A DNA stretch of 64,000 nucleotides from Phlebopus portentosus (lineage: Eukaryota > Basidiomycota > Agaricomycetes > Boletales > Boletinellaceae), in contig JAYXKI010000015.1 of assembly GCA_037892935.1 (NCBI GenBank), forward strand, positions 1,054,001 through 1,118,000, written 5' to 3'. Positions within the stretch are counted from its first letter, which is position 1. Each line of letters starts with the position of its first letter. Under the pieces are notes generated by a model. The model was not told the origin of the DNA. It did not search any database and was given only the letters and a program-made list of their open reading frames with translations. Below are positions 1-10,715 of this stretch, in pieces. The translations under genes and the position numbers were made by a program.

Positions 1-1829
1 GTATTTGCCGGTCGCAATTGGAATAATGGCGAGACTATCGGTAAGCAGTCTCGTTCGGGGCCTACAATGGGTCGTAGTAATCTTTCTTCCAGAGCTCGTT
101 TTGCGTCGTGCCGATGGAACTTTTGCCCCCGTACCTTGGCTCTTGGGTACACTGTGTCATGAAGTCAGCGTCTTCATCTGTTGCTTATACTTCGAGACTG
201 AGTTATTCATACGGAAGTTGTACCTATAGCTCGCTCATATCAAGGTCAGTTGCCTGGATATCATACAACTGTCGGTGTCTCACTGCTTTAGTATACAGCA
301 TATGAACCATGGCCGTGATTTTCAGAGACTTTGGGCTCAACTACGCATGGAAGTCGAAGCCCTTCAGGTGCGGGGATACTTTGGCGACGGTATGAACAAA
401 AGTATTACTATTAAATTCCAGATGAGTGATCATCCTGCAGGCTATTGGTCAAGTGGAACAAGAATATCTGATTCCGTTCGTATCGGCGGACAAGGTGTCG
501 AAGATTTCGATCTTCCGGAATATGTTGTAATTTTATCGTATCCGTCCAAGCATCTATTCTCTCTGATCATGACTTTCAGTGCGGGGGCGCACAATCCCGT
601 TCCCGTCCCAAATCTATCGGCCAAAGAAGAAGACGGGTTCAAAGGCGCGCAAAAGCGGGTCCGTCAAACCATACCGGCGCTCAAGTGGAGAAGAGACGTA
701 AGCCAGGAACGAGAGTGAAAGCCAAAGGAGCATTTAAAGGAGAAGGAAAGGCTTTGAATGACGACATTAGCGATGAAGATGTGAAGGCGAGAGGGACTGG
801 ATTTAGGAAGCAGGCTGGAAGGTGAAATTTCTAGTTCCTGTGTGATCTTAGACTAATGCGATAGTGCTAACCTCCGATTCCGGTAGTAAGCGTGCCCGGG
901 AAGAACGAGCACTAGCTGCTGAAAGACGATTGAGAGCCTTGAAAGGTATTAGATTGTGTATGTCATGCTCATTGTATTCGCTCACAGTCATCCCAAGGAG
1001 AGGCGATCAAAGACGAAGAACCTAAAGCGACTCTCGACGAAGAAAGCGTGACCGAAAGTGATTCAGAGTATGACGAGTCAGGAGAGGAAGAGACAGACGA
1101 AACTCGCAGGAAGACTATGCGGGATTCAATTAGGGATAGCGACGAGTCCATCAACTCTTCTCAGCAGTTCATGCGAGATTTCCTCTTGAAGGCTAAGGAG
1201 CAGAGGGGAGAGGGGAAGTCGAAAGGCGAAATGGATGACGGGAACTTCAAGAGCGTGTTTGATGCTATCGAGATTTCAGATGACGAAGTCGAAGCTGAAG
1301 AGGGTGACGGCGCTTGCGCTATTCCTTCGACCTCTAATCCAGTCATACCTAGTCCCTCGAGCTCTACAAATGATACGAGACCGGCGAAACGCCCTCGCCA
1401 GCAATCTCCGCCTCGATCAACAAAGGGAACGAGGCCCGCTTCGTCTCGAACTCCAGGAAATATCGGGCTGGGAAGGATTGCGGAGGAAGAGATGATATTT
1501 CGGAAGAAGGAAGCATTAGGGTTGACAGGCGGCGGGAAGAAGCTTGGTTCTTCAAGAGGAAGTAGGATAGGAAACGGTGGTCAAGGTCAAGGGAAGGAGC
1601 ATCAGAAGCGCGATGAGGAACGCAGACAGAAATCCCCGGTGACAGTCAAAGACTCGAGTGATGATGGCCCCGGATGGTCTTGCTTGGTGTGCACTCTGTG
1701 AGTGATTCAACTCAATCTAGTACGTGATGTCTGACTCGGACGCGCTTTCTTAGAGACAACCTCCCAAACCACCTGGCATGTTCGGCCTGCGGAACTCCTC
1801 GCGGAGAGATTCAATGGCCTCAGCAGTGA
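1..1829 (+). CDS. WSS1: WLM-domain (Wss1-type) zinc metalloprotease, 5' end cut by window
   Basis: Wss1/SPRTN-type proteases cleave DNA-protein crosslinks in the nucleus. Joining the exons gives an NWNNGETIELVLRR stretch, then LLGTLCHE, LAHIK and HMNHGRDFQRLW, which together form the zinc site HELAHIKHMNH (HExxH plus a third His) of the WLM fold, followed by GYFGDGYWSSGTR and LPEYVCGGAQ. The C-terminus carries a RanBP2/NZF-type zinc finger (WSCLVCTL, then HLACSACGTPRG). Introns read as 41-92, 164-229, 245-298, 390-440, 527-579, 822-886, 946-997 and 1698-1753; the 946-997 acceptor is the least certain, chosen because it keeps frame with the acidic exon 998-1697. Exon 230-244 is only 15 nt and encodes LAHIK of the active site. 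The middle is basic and then acidic (Ser/Asp/Glu-rich), probably disordered and possibly carrying SUMO-binding motifs (inference). The first exon lies outside the window. Confidence 0.9.
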
Positions 1830-2109
1830 TGACACATTCTTTTGTTACTTTACGCTTATATGTTTGCCTCTAATCAAATCACCATACCAAAATGGAAGCT
1901 GTTCTGGTTGTGGTTGTGGTCCGACGCGTTACATAAGCCATCATGTCACGTGTGATTGTTGTGTCGTCTCCCACGTTTGGTGAGGGTGGCCACGGCGCGG
2001 ACTCAGTCGTTTCGTCTGTCACGCCCTTGCTCAACGTCCTCCACCCTCTCGACACCGTGTCTCCCCCGTCACCTATACTTACTTATCTGAATATTGCTTA
2101 TTGCATACA

Positions 2110-3685
2110 ATGACTACACACGCTGCTAATGGCGTCCCGAAGACGTCGACTGGGAGGCCATCGTTGCCTTACCAGGCTATCAACCCACATCTGGCCTTAC
2201 GTACGCCCATTACTTACTCGTTCGCTATAAGTCTCTGTACTGACCATGGCTTCCTACCGGGATGTTGTAGTGGATCAGTCAAAGCTACCGGCTGTCAAGT
2301 TCCAAGTTATCACGCGCGATGGACAGGAGATCGTCGTAAGTCGAGCCGCTCGAGGCGGTGCACTTGACATTTCGTTTGCGTGGCTTAACTCTTTTCTCTT
2401 CGTCTTGTTCCTAGGTGGGGAGGATAAAAATCCAAACAGTGAGTGATTCCCAACGTTGCAAATAAACACTTAACTGATGTCTTTGGTTGCATCGCTCGTT
2501 CAGCCAAACGGTCATGCCTTCATCCTCCGTCGATACGACACAGGCGCGGTCAGCCAAACCACCATGTTCCGCGCAGCTTTCCCCGCTGCATCAGACGATC
2601 TCGAACGCACCGAATCGAATTGGGTCAAACTGAACTTCGACTCTACCGGTGCTAACGGTGGCTCCGCACCTGGCGGGGGAAGGAGTGATACCCTGCGCCT
2701 TGCAGGCGTTTGGGTGCGCCCGGAGGTCGCGAAAACGATCGCACCGGATTACTCGCTAGAAAGTATCATTGAACCGTTGTTGAGCGCGAGACCCGACCCA
2801 GGTCAGGAGTATCGTCGGTCAACGAAGCAGAATGCTGCAACGCAGCAGGCGAATGGCGCTGCCGCTGGTGGTGTTGCGGGTATCGTGTCGTCCTCGCCTG
2901 TGAAGCCACCATCGACCTCAATCCCGACATCCCCGCCTGGAAGCCCAAAGCCGAAGAGACGAAAGGAGGCGTCGATCGCTGCGACAGTGGCTGCTGCTGT
3001 TCCTGCCTCTGCGCCGGCAACGGCGAGCCCGAAGAAAGCGGCTTCGACTACTGAAACGCTGGGTCTTCCTACGCCTCGCAGGAGCGGCCGCACGACGAGT
3101 CCTGCCCCTGTACCGGCTCCTGTCACCCCATCTATGCGCGGAACCCGCTCGAAAGTTACAAAGACTACAGCTACGAAAGTTACTACTGTTAAGGAGCAGC
3201 CATCTGCTAGGCTGGCTACACCCGAAGAAGAAGACGATGAGGGCGAAGAAGCTGATGTACCCGGACCAAATATGCACGAGGATATTGCAGAGCAGAAGGA
3301 GCTCATCGCGAAGCTCAAAGCTGAGCGTGCGCAGAAAGAAAAGGCGAAGGAAGTGCCGTCAGCTGTCCCCCTAGCTCAATCAGACTCACAGGGTTCCTCG
3401 AAACGATCACGCGAGGACGTTGAGGAGAAGAAACCTCTGAAGTTCAAATTCCGCGAGGCTGGGTCGGGAGAGGAAGAGACTGCTGTGTCGAGACGTCCGA
3501 TTCGCTCGAATAGGAGGATTAGCTTTGTTGATATGGAACCCCAACAGAAATCGGCTGCGTGGGGCGCGTTGTGGTTTGCTGCGGGTCTTGCTGCTGCGTG
3601 AGTAGTTGTTGTCGTTCTTCCGGAAGGGCGATGCTGATTTTCTTCCCTATCTTATAGTGCGACGATCCCGAGTTTCTTCATGTAA
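2110..3685 (+). CDS. Bqt4-like inner nuclear membrane protein with KilA-N/APSES-type domain
   Basis: Exons 2110-2200, 2271-2335, 2415-2438, 2504-3597 and 3658-3685 join in frame to a 433-residue protein. Residues about 36-140 match the KilA-N/APSES-like fold of Bqt4-type proteins: LPAVKFQVITRDGQEIV, VGRIKIQTPNGHAFILRRYD, TTMFRAAFP, then LAGVWVRPEVAKTIA. A long Pro/Ser/Ala-rich region with basic patches and one charged coiled segment (near LIAKLKAERAQKEKAK) follows. The last 23 residues, AAWGALWFAAGLAAAATIP then SFFM, are a single hydrophobic segment finished by a 28-nt last exon, so the protein looks tail-anchored. In fission yeast Bqt4 holds telomeres at the inner nuclear membrane; the same role here is inference from this architecture. 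An APSES transcription factor is less likely because of the membrane tail and the lack of ankyrin repeats. Confidence 0.83.
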
Positions 3686-4425
3686 CGCGATACGATGATT
3701 AATTAACGAAGGAATCTTTTTCTCAATTTTCTTGCTTTTCTTCCTCTATTCCCCCTTCCTCTGGCGTGCGCTACCTTTCCTCCCCCCGTACCGTTACCAT
3801 CCAACTTATTCTACTCACCCCACCGATCTATACTCCCTCCACATCGAGCACACCGCCCCTAAATCTCCAATGCCATTCCTGCTGCTACAGGAATTGGCGA
3901 CTGTCTCTAAAGGAGACTCAGGACCAGAAGACTGCGAGTCATCGAATCGCAGAATTGCGATTCTTTACGTAGTTCGATACTATGCTCAGTATCCTACCCC
4001 TCCAACCCCTTTTTTTTTCCTTTCTGTACATTTTACATTTTTCTTCCAACCATTCGTCTTTTTCGCTGTCTTTATTTTACCAATTTTTACCCCCTTTCCT
4101 CTCTTGAATTCTGGTTGCTACAGGCTGTGTGAGATTGTGCTCATTGTTCATTTGTTACTGAGTGTTTGTTTTAATTATATAAATCCGCTTTCCACCGTCC
4201 TTGCTGTTGCGGCGTGATGGTACTCTGTTCTTTCTTTTTTTTCGTTCTTCAAGGCTTACATTTGGCTCTGACTATTGGGTAAATTTTCGAAACCCGAAAC
4301 TGATTTCCGTTTTCAAAGTAGGATGGGTACCGACATACAAGAAAGATGGCAGCGTTGGGGTTTCATCAAGCCAAGATGCAAAGACTACGGATGGCCGATC
4401 CAATGATGCACGTCCTGCGAAGCTA
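3686..4425. other. intergenic, no gene seen
   Basis: The stretch between convergent genes is strongly pyrimidine-rich on the plus strand around 3720-4110, with T runs at 4010-4020. Open frames here are low in complexity and have no recognisable domain. It most likely holds the 3' untranslated regions of both neighbours. Confidence 0.5.
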
Positions 4426-5299
4426 CTACCTTACGAGGTGCGAGATGATGCCAGGGAGAATGAGGCTCCATGCGAACCCGATAGAGATGCTCGAGTAGCG
4501 CGACAAAGCGCCAGACGTGGCCGTCTCACTAGGTGCACTCGACGTCCCGCTGGCAACAGTAGCAGTCGAGCCAGACGTCGAAGTGCTTAGGCTAGGCGGA
4601 AGCACCGACTCGCTCCCACTCGCACTCCCACTCCCACTGGCCGAGCCGGTAAAAGACGGGGGGGCGGTGCCGGAGAGGATAGGCACGGCTGTGAAGCTCT
4701 GCGCGCCTGTGAGGGCGAGGGAGGTTGTGAGCGTGGGCTGGAGGATGGCTTCCACGCAGGAGGCCTCTGCGCCTGAGTTGGTGAACGCGCATTCGGCTTG
4801 GATGATGAGCGATGCCCCGGACCCTTGGATGAAGGCTGCTTCGGACATGTGCGAGGCGTCCTGTACGAGTGTGGCTGAGTAAATAATTTGAGTGTTGATT
4901 TATTTTTTTTTTTTGGGGGGGGATCATGCCGTAATTGTATTTATGTTTTTTTTTGTGAATGAGAAAGAACGAACGTGAGTAAGGGAAGCTACCTGTGATT
5001 TTCGTTAGACGTACGTACCTGTGAACGGAAGGTTGAACTGCTGCAGCGTGCCGAAGAGTTGATACGTTGTCTCTCCGTCCGACCCTGTACCTAGCACTTG
5101 TCCTTCCACTCCATCCGCAGCGGGAATAACTTGGATGATGGAGGCGGTGCTCGTCGGGGAGAGCGACTGTGCAAGCGCAACTGAAAATATTGGGTAAAAA
5201 GCACGATCAATAAATCATCAATGTTGAACGCGGTGAGTATGATTTAGAGTCCAACTCACCATTCGCGAGAGCCAGAACAAGCAGAGTCGATGAGAGCAT
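4426..5299 (-). CDS. small secreted Ser/Thr-rich surface protein, paralogue A
   Basis: Exons 5299-5260, 5180-5019 and 4874-4426 (minus strand) join to 216 residues. The N-terminus (MLSSTLLVLALANG, then VALAQS) is a signal peptide, and the C-terminus ends in a hydrophobic stretch (SISIGFAWSLILPGIISHLVR) after a Ser/Thr/Gly-rich region, which suggests a GPI anchor. The middle has the pattern GQVLGTGSDGETTYQLFGT...LVQDASHMSEAAF. The same order and the same phase-1 intron positions are seen in the genes at 7071 and 9944, so all three are paralogues; this one is the most diverged. I do not recognise a named family. Function unknown; location at the cell surface or wall is inferred from the signal peptide and tail. 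Confidence 0.78.
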
Positions 5300-7007
5300 G
5301 GTAAACTCGAAAGAAACGGCTCTGGACTCGTAAGAGTGGAAGGGCTTGATGTACATGCGAAGGCGAGAAGACGGGCCTTCGGGCATGAGCCTCGTGTTCT
5401 TCGTGCTCTTATACTTTCGAACAACCTAGCGGGTCGCCGGAATTATTTATGTTACCGATCATCCATCATGATCATCAAGTTCTGGTTTGATCCACGGGTA
5501 GGCCGAGTTGCGGATGTTTTTGGAACTTGAGGTTTGGATGACGTGACGAAGAAAGGCGTTGGCCGCATCAGAACGACATCATGAGATCGTTGAGATCTCT
5601 GGACAAATGAAGGACTATTTGAATGGCTTCGGTCTTATCATCGTCATCTTGGGATACTTAAGTGTGCACAAGTATTTGTAAAATCGACTTAGACTGAAAC
5701 GAGTGAGCCAAAATCGTTGATGGATGATACTTCCGAGTCATCAGAGACTCGGGTTCTCGAAAAATGAAGGAGATTTGAAAAAATTTAAACAACTGTTTGT
5801 TTATTCGTGGCACTAAGAATGAGGTAAGTATTTGTCGGTCGCTGGATGATCTTGCAAATGTCATATTACCGAAAGAGGCCCAAGACTAGTATTTTATGAA
5901 AGAGAATGCGACGATGATGGAGTTTGAAAAAAGAAAATCACTTACAGTATCCCCGGAGCAGGGTCTGAGGAACTGAAGGAAACGAAGAAAGCGTGAGAAC
6001 CCGGTTCAAACGCATACACCATAATGCACTTTCTTATCTCCCTAACTTATGTAGATTCCACGGAAAAGCCAGACTAGAATTTTATGACCGCTCAACATAA
6101 CCGCGCCATATTCGATTGGCCAAACAATTGGTGCAATACTTCACTACCGTCCTCGAGTCGCCTGAATCAAAACTTCCTAAACACCCGTATCGAATGGAGA
6201 GCACAATTAAAACCGCGTGGCTTGTTCAGTACAGTATTTCTCCTCGGGAATAGGAAAAATGGCAGCGAGAATTGTGGAGGACCTCATGCGAGACTACAGC
6301 CCCCTTGTATCTAGATCCGGAAGACGCGAAGATTAATATTCAACGAATCAACAACGATCGTGCTCGGGAGACAGTATTCGAGATCCGGAGAGTCTGTCGC
6401 AAAAAAAAAGGAAGGGCTCAGCAAAGTTTCGGTTCGCGGAGAATATACCATACAGATACATACGTCAATACCATTAACCGATAGGAAAGCAATTCCGTTA
6501 GCTTTATTCCTTGCAATTCGGGTTGGACAATAGTACGTATGCACTCATGATCACTTCGTCCTTGAGATCTGTCCAATCTTCATACATTTCGTTGGAAAAG
6601 ATTACGAGTTTCTGTGTAGGTATCCTGCAGGGTCTTCTCACCAAAAGATGTGCGCGCGGAGAAGCGTCATAGCATTCTGCCATCGTGCGCAGACATGACC
6701 GTCGCGGTCTAAAGAGATTTGTGTTCTTCCCGATCTTCACCTTCAGTGCAAGTCCTTTCTCACGCTCTCGACTCCTAATTTGAACCTGATCTGCTGAAAT
6801 TTGGCTTTTTGTGGTGTCGCCATTCAGTATTTGTTTATACAACTAATCGTCCGCAACATGCAATTCATTCGATACAGTGTGTCGAACCGACCTGGACATC
6901 ATAGCTACCTTCCAATAGGAATGGATACTCGTAGATCGGAGAGTCATTTTGAGTGTTTACACGGCTCAATATCTCTTTCTCCGGGAGATTTATTATGATT
7001 TCTCATG
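5300..7007. other. intergenic, no gene seen
   Basis: Head-to-head gap between the minus-strand gene starting at 5299 and the plus-strand gene starting at 7071. A TATA-like TATAAG on the minus strand lies near 5408-5413, about 110 bp before the start at 5299. Open frames are short and show no domain. Both flanking paralogues would be driven from this 1.7-kb region. Confidence 0.4.
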
Positions 7008-7017
7008 GGTATAAAAC
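7008..7017 (+). promoter_or_regulatory. TATA box of secreted paralogue B
   Basis: GGGTATAAAA lies about 60 bp before the ATG at 7071. Paralogue C has GGGTATAA at a matching distance (9883-9890, about 58 bp before its ATG), which supports a conserved core promoter. Confidence 0.6.
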
Positions 7018-7070
7018 GTCCCCTGCGCGCGCTCCGAACATTTTGAAACGCGCAGCTCGCATCTCAGCAC

Positions 7071-7681
7071 ATGTTCACTCTTTTGGTCTTGCTAGGTAGT
7101 ATTCTTGTTCCTGGTACGTTAAATCTTGTAAATCTGTTCCGGAAGGATACTCATTCGTATCACTTTCGCAGAGACTTCCGCGCAGAGCGCGACAATTTTC
7201 CCGGTAGCATTAGGTCCGGAAGCGAACTTGCAGGGTGAAATCATCGGGAGTGGTGGAGAAGTCGGGACAACGTTCGTTCTTAGTGGGGAGATTCGTGGGA
7301 TCGCGTTTACTCGTTAGTATTCTCGTATCCTCGCCTTCAACTTGCTTTAACTACTCACTTTGTATATGTATAGTGACGCTCGCAGAAGATGCTAGCCGAG
7401 TAGCGGAAAAGGTCTCCATTCCGAGTCTCTCGTTCGAACTCGACATAGGATGTGTCGTAAGCGGTGGGTCTGCAATATGCGAGAACGTCGCGGTCGGAGC
7501 TGGGGTCACGAGCACTCTTCCTTTAACTACGCTGCCGTTTTCACCATTTGCGGTGCCTGTGTCGACTTCGGCTGTTATCACTGGTTCATCATCCTCTCCG
7601 GTAGGAACTGCGCCGATAGCTGATATGGATGCATTGACTTCTCCTGCTTCTGCTCCGTCGCACTATTGCAGCTCTCCGTAG
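7071..7681 (+). CDS. small secreted protein, paralogue B, lacking the C-terminal anchor
   Basis: Exons 7071-7113, 7172-7312 and 7374-7681 give 163 residues. A signal peptide (MFTLLVLLGSILVPETSAQS) is followed by ATIFPVALGPEANLQGEIIG and SGGEVGTTFVLSGE, nearly the same as paralogue C. The first two exons are exactly the same length as in paralogue C (43 and 141 nt), so B and C are a recent duplication. Unlike A and C, the reading frame stops at 7679 after ...SPASAPSHYCSSP, with no hydrophobic tail. The product would therefore be secreted rather than GPI-anchored, unless a further exon was missed. Function unknown. Confidence 0.75.
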
Positions 7682-8327
7682 ATAGATGAACCAAACGTCA
7701 AGTATGGTATATATTGACCAATCCAGTCGCTTCAGGGCGCCTCCAGAGGTGTCATGTAGTTCTCCATCTTTCCGATGTATGTGGTCCTGTGTTGCCTTCT
7801 CGTCAGTATTTCTCTGCAGTACCTCAATCTTCCTCGTATCGGGTTTCCACATCGTTGAACCTGGAGGGATAGCGCTGTATCTCGAAGGCCCGTCAGGCTG
7901 ACTATAACACTCGCCCACGAGCAGAGTCTGAGGCATTAGAGGTAAATGCTCATCGGAAGCCAGAACGGGAGTCCCAGACTTCGGGTCGAACACATAGCGT
8001 GCATGAGTTTATCCAATCAAAGAAGACTCGAAAGCCCCAGGATGACCGAGCTGTGTCTTTGCCGGAGAAGAAAAGATCACAGCGGCGTACTCTTCTGAGT
8101 CTTCACGAGTTCTGTTACGAGTAGATAATTAGAGTAAGGTTGCCATTAATTTCCAACCGTTGCGAGACAACAAGTCCAGAAATCATCAGTTTCTTTCATT
8201 GAGCTTACATCACCGCATGGTCAAAAAAAAAAAAGATATCGGCGGCTCAATTGGGTAATTCGCAGAGTCACGTGATTCTCGATCAATGATCGCGATTCGT
8301 CGGCTCGCTCTTTACTTGCTCCTCAAC
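7682..8327. other. intergenic, no gene seen
   Basis: Between paralogue B and MED7. Nothing beyond a short A run at 8224-8234. The region should contain the MED7 promoter; no clear TATA box was found. Confidence 0.4.
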
Positions 8328-9350
8328 ATGCTTGAAGAAGAGCAAGAAACCGAGCTTCGTAATCCTTTTCCATCTCCACCGTCTCATTATCACAAGTACA
8401 CATCGCACAATTTACACCTGCTATCGCTTCTCAAGCAGAGAACTGCTGACAAGTCTGATGAAGAACGTGTACAAGTTGACCAGAACGAGGTTCTAAAGGA
8501 CCAGAAAGATGTACCGGATTGGCCTCTGGCGCAACTTGAGAAGCCGAGGGTCGATTGGATACTTGAAGAGGGGCACTATAATGTCTTCGGTGATATGTGG
8601 TTTGTAAGTCAAACATGCTCGCCATGTTTCGTGGTTTGAATCTGAACGTGCCGAATGTGAAGGTAAAGGAGAAGATACCTTCTTTGGGAGAATTAGGTGG
8701 TCAGCAGTTATATCCGGACGATCCTACAATCGGTATCTCGTCTTCGATTTCTTGAAGTTTTCCAGATGGTTCAACTGATAGATCATCAGATCGTAGACCC
8801 GCTTTACTATCCATTCTTCGCTCCATGCTAGTTACGTACTCGCGTTTACTCAAGTCGCTCCTCTCTCCGCCGCCTGGACCGACGTCGACTGAACGACCGG
8901 AATGGCAGACGCATGTGGAATGGCTTGCGGTCATGAGCCAGAATATCATGAGCGCAGCGAATGATCTACGACCAGTTCAGGCGAGGTTCAATCTAGAGAT
9001 GATGATGACGAGGCAATTGGAACTTAGACGAGAGGAAGCAGCTGTTCTCCATAAGTGGGTGAATCATAAGCGCCCACGTACTCAGTGATTGATGACTTGT
9101 CGCAGAAAATGCGACGATTTGCAGTCGAGATTGCAAGAGTTAAAGCAAGCTACATCAGACATGGTGAGATCTTTTTTGCTACTTTTTTCTAAATACTTTC
9201 TTTTTCTGACAAGTTCATTAGGTGAAGGTATGCTGATATTGACTAATTGTCCCTTATCCGAGCGCTGATATGTGACAGGTGAATGATCATGGTGAAGAGA
9301 GTTCGCAACTCGTACGAAAGATACTCTTTGATGGTGTTGATTATTACTGA
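8328..9350 (+). CDS. MED7: Mediator complex subunit 7
   Basis: Exons 8328-8603, 8663-8732, 8790-9054, 9106-9163, 9222-9227 and 9279-9350 add up to 747 nt (248 residues). The sequence is diagnostic of Med7 of the Mediator middle module, which links transcription factors to RNA polymerase II: LRNPFPSPPSHYHKYTSHN at the N-terminus, PRVDWILEEGHYNVFGDMWF, then VKEKIPSLGELGGQQLYPDD, RRPALLSILRSMLVTYSRLL, EWQTHVEWLAVMSQNIMSAA and NDLRPVQARFNLEMMMTRQ, ending in a coiled-coil-like segment (LRREEAAVLHKKCDDLQSRL). The 6-nt exon at 9222-9227 is flanked by AG and GT and may be skipped; both forms stay in frame. The ATG at 8328 is chosen because it directly precedes the conserved N-terminus. MED7 lies between two secreted-protein paralogues and looks unrelated to them. 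Confidence 0.93.
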
Positions 9351-9880
9351 CATGTAGGTCTAGGACGAAACTTCCCATCCTCCAAATATGGAAGATGTTC
9401 TACGATGGGCTGAAGGAGAATGACGTCATTCCTGGAAGAAACGTGAGTGGTGACCGCAAAGGCTATAGGACCTGACCGGAAGCTGAGTGAGCTGGAATCA
9501 GCATGTCCTCGTCTCGTTCCAATAAAGAATGTCTTCACTGCAAAGACACCTGCGTCTGATCCGTCCCAAAGGTCGATGCGATTATGACGAACGTGCGCAA
9601 CCTCGTTTTATAAAGTCCGGATGCGCCGACAATACCTAATACGGGTCTTCGCTACTTGTTTGGAAACTAATCGCAGCACGGTTCAAGTGTATTACAATCT
9701 GCATTGGAATGAGAAGACATCTAAATCTCCGTACACAACCTCCCCGTCATGTCGAGACCGACTGTTTTTGTAGAGCTGGCGTCAGAAAGCCCAAGTATAT
9801 GCGGGAGGCGAAATAGGGGCAGATTGGAAGGCTATCCTCAGCGATTCTACCCTTCTGGACTTCTGATGAGATGTCTTCTC
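9351..9880. other. intergenic, no gene seen
   Basis: Short gap between MED7 and the promoter of paralogue C. Open frames are short and without recognisable motifs. Confidence 0.4.
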
Positions 9881-9890
9881 GTGGGTATAA
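9881..9890 (+). promoter_or_regulatory. TATA box of secreted paralogue C
   Basis: GTGGGTATAA lies about 55-60 bp before the ATG at 9944, at the same distance and in similar context (TCTCGTGGGTATAA versus TCTCATGGGTATAA) as in paralogue B. Confidence 0.6.
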
Positions 9891-9943
9891 GATGGGCTAC
9901 ACTCTGTGCCCTTTCCTCCCGGTCCCTGCTCCTAGCATCCAAC

Positions 9944-10715
9944 ATGCTCGCTATCTTGGCGTTGCTGGTCGCTGCGCTCTGTCCAGGTACGTTCAGTCCT
10001 GCGTACTTATCTTCTGTGTATCAAGCGATCAATTGTGCTGCCCGTGCTTCCATAGTTGCTTGCGCGCAGAGTGCGACCATCTTTCCAGTGGCATTAGGAC
10101 CGGAAGCGAATCTACGGGGAGAGGTCATAGGTAGCGGTGGAGAAGTTGGAACCACCTACGTTCTCAGCGGAGAGACTCTCGGGACTCCATTCACAAGTCA
10201 GTCCGACAGTCTGTACTGCTTGCAATCCATAACTGAGGCGGCCTTGGGGATCTCGTGTTTCACGTGCAAAAATATGCGCGATTACAGTGACACTTGCGCA
10301 AGATGCGAGCTTCATTGTGCAGAGAGTTTCCATACCGACGCTCTCAGTTGATCATAACGCCGGGTGCATCGTCAGCGCAGGGTCTGCTGTATGCGTCAAT
10401 ATCGTCGCGAGCGCTGGTGTTACGAGCACGCTTCCCATAACGACTCTGCCGTATTCGCCATTCGCGGTGCCGGTATCGACATCGGGTGTCGTGGCTAGCA
10501 GTTCGAGTGGTGCGCTGGAGTCGACGACCACGGGCATCGTGACGAGTTCTTCGTCAGCTGCTGCTTCTGTTTCGATATCGAGTGCACCGGTTGCCACTCT
10601 TGCATCGCCTAGTGCATCTCAGAGTTCTACTAGCGACGCGCTCACGTCTTGTCCGAACATGCTCATGGTTTTGGTGTTCGCCGTCTCGACCGTCGTACTA
10701 TGGATTACTACATGA
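9944..10715 (+). CDS. small GPI-anchor-type secreted protein, paralogue C
   Basis: Exons 9944-9986, 10056-10196 and 10288-10715 give 203 residues. Signal peptide MLAILALLVAALCP then VACAQ; core SATIFPVALGPEANLRGEVI, GSGGEVGTTYVLSGE and TLAQDASFIVQRVSIPTLS, with two cysteines (AGCIVSAGSAVC); then about 60 Ser/Thr/Ala residues; then a hydrophobic end, MLMVLVFAVSTVVLWITT. That end after a small-residue stretch (TSDALTSC) is what a GPI signal looks like. The gene keeps a complete anchor, in contrast to paralogue B. Role unknown; a cell-wall or cell-surface protein is the likely reading. Confidence 0.8.

Noticed and set aside
2803..3318. 171-codon minus-strand frame
   Set aside because: Antisense shadow of the low-complexity part of the Bqt4-like gene.
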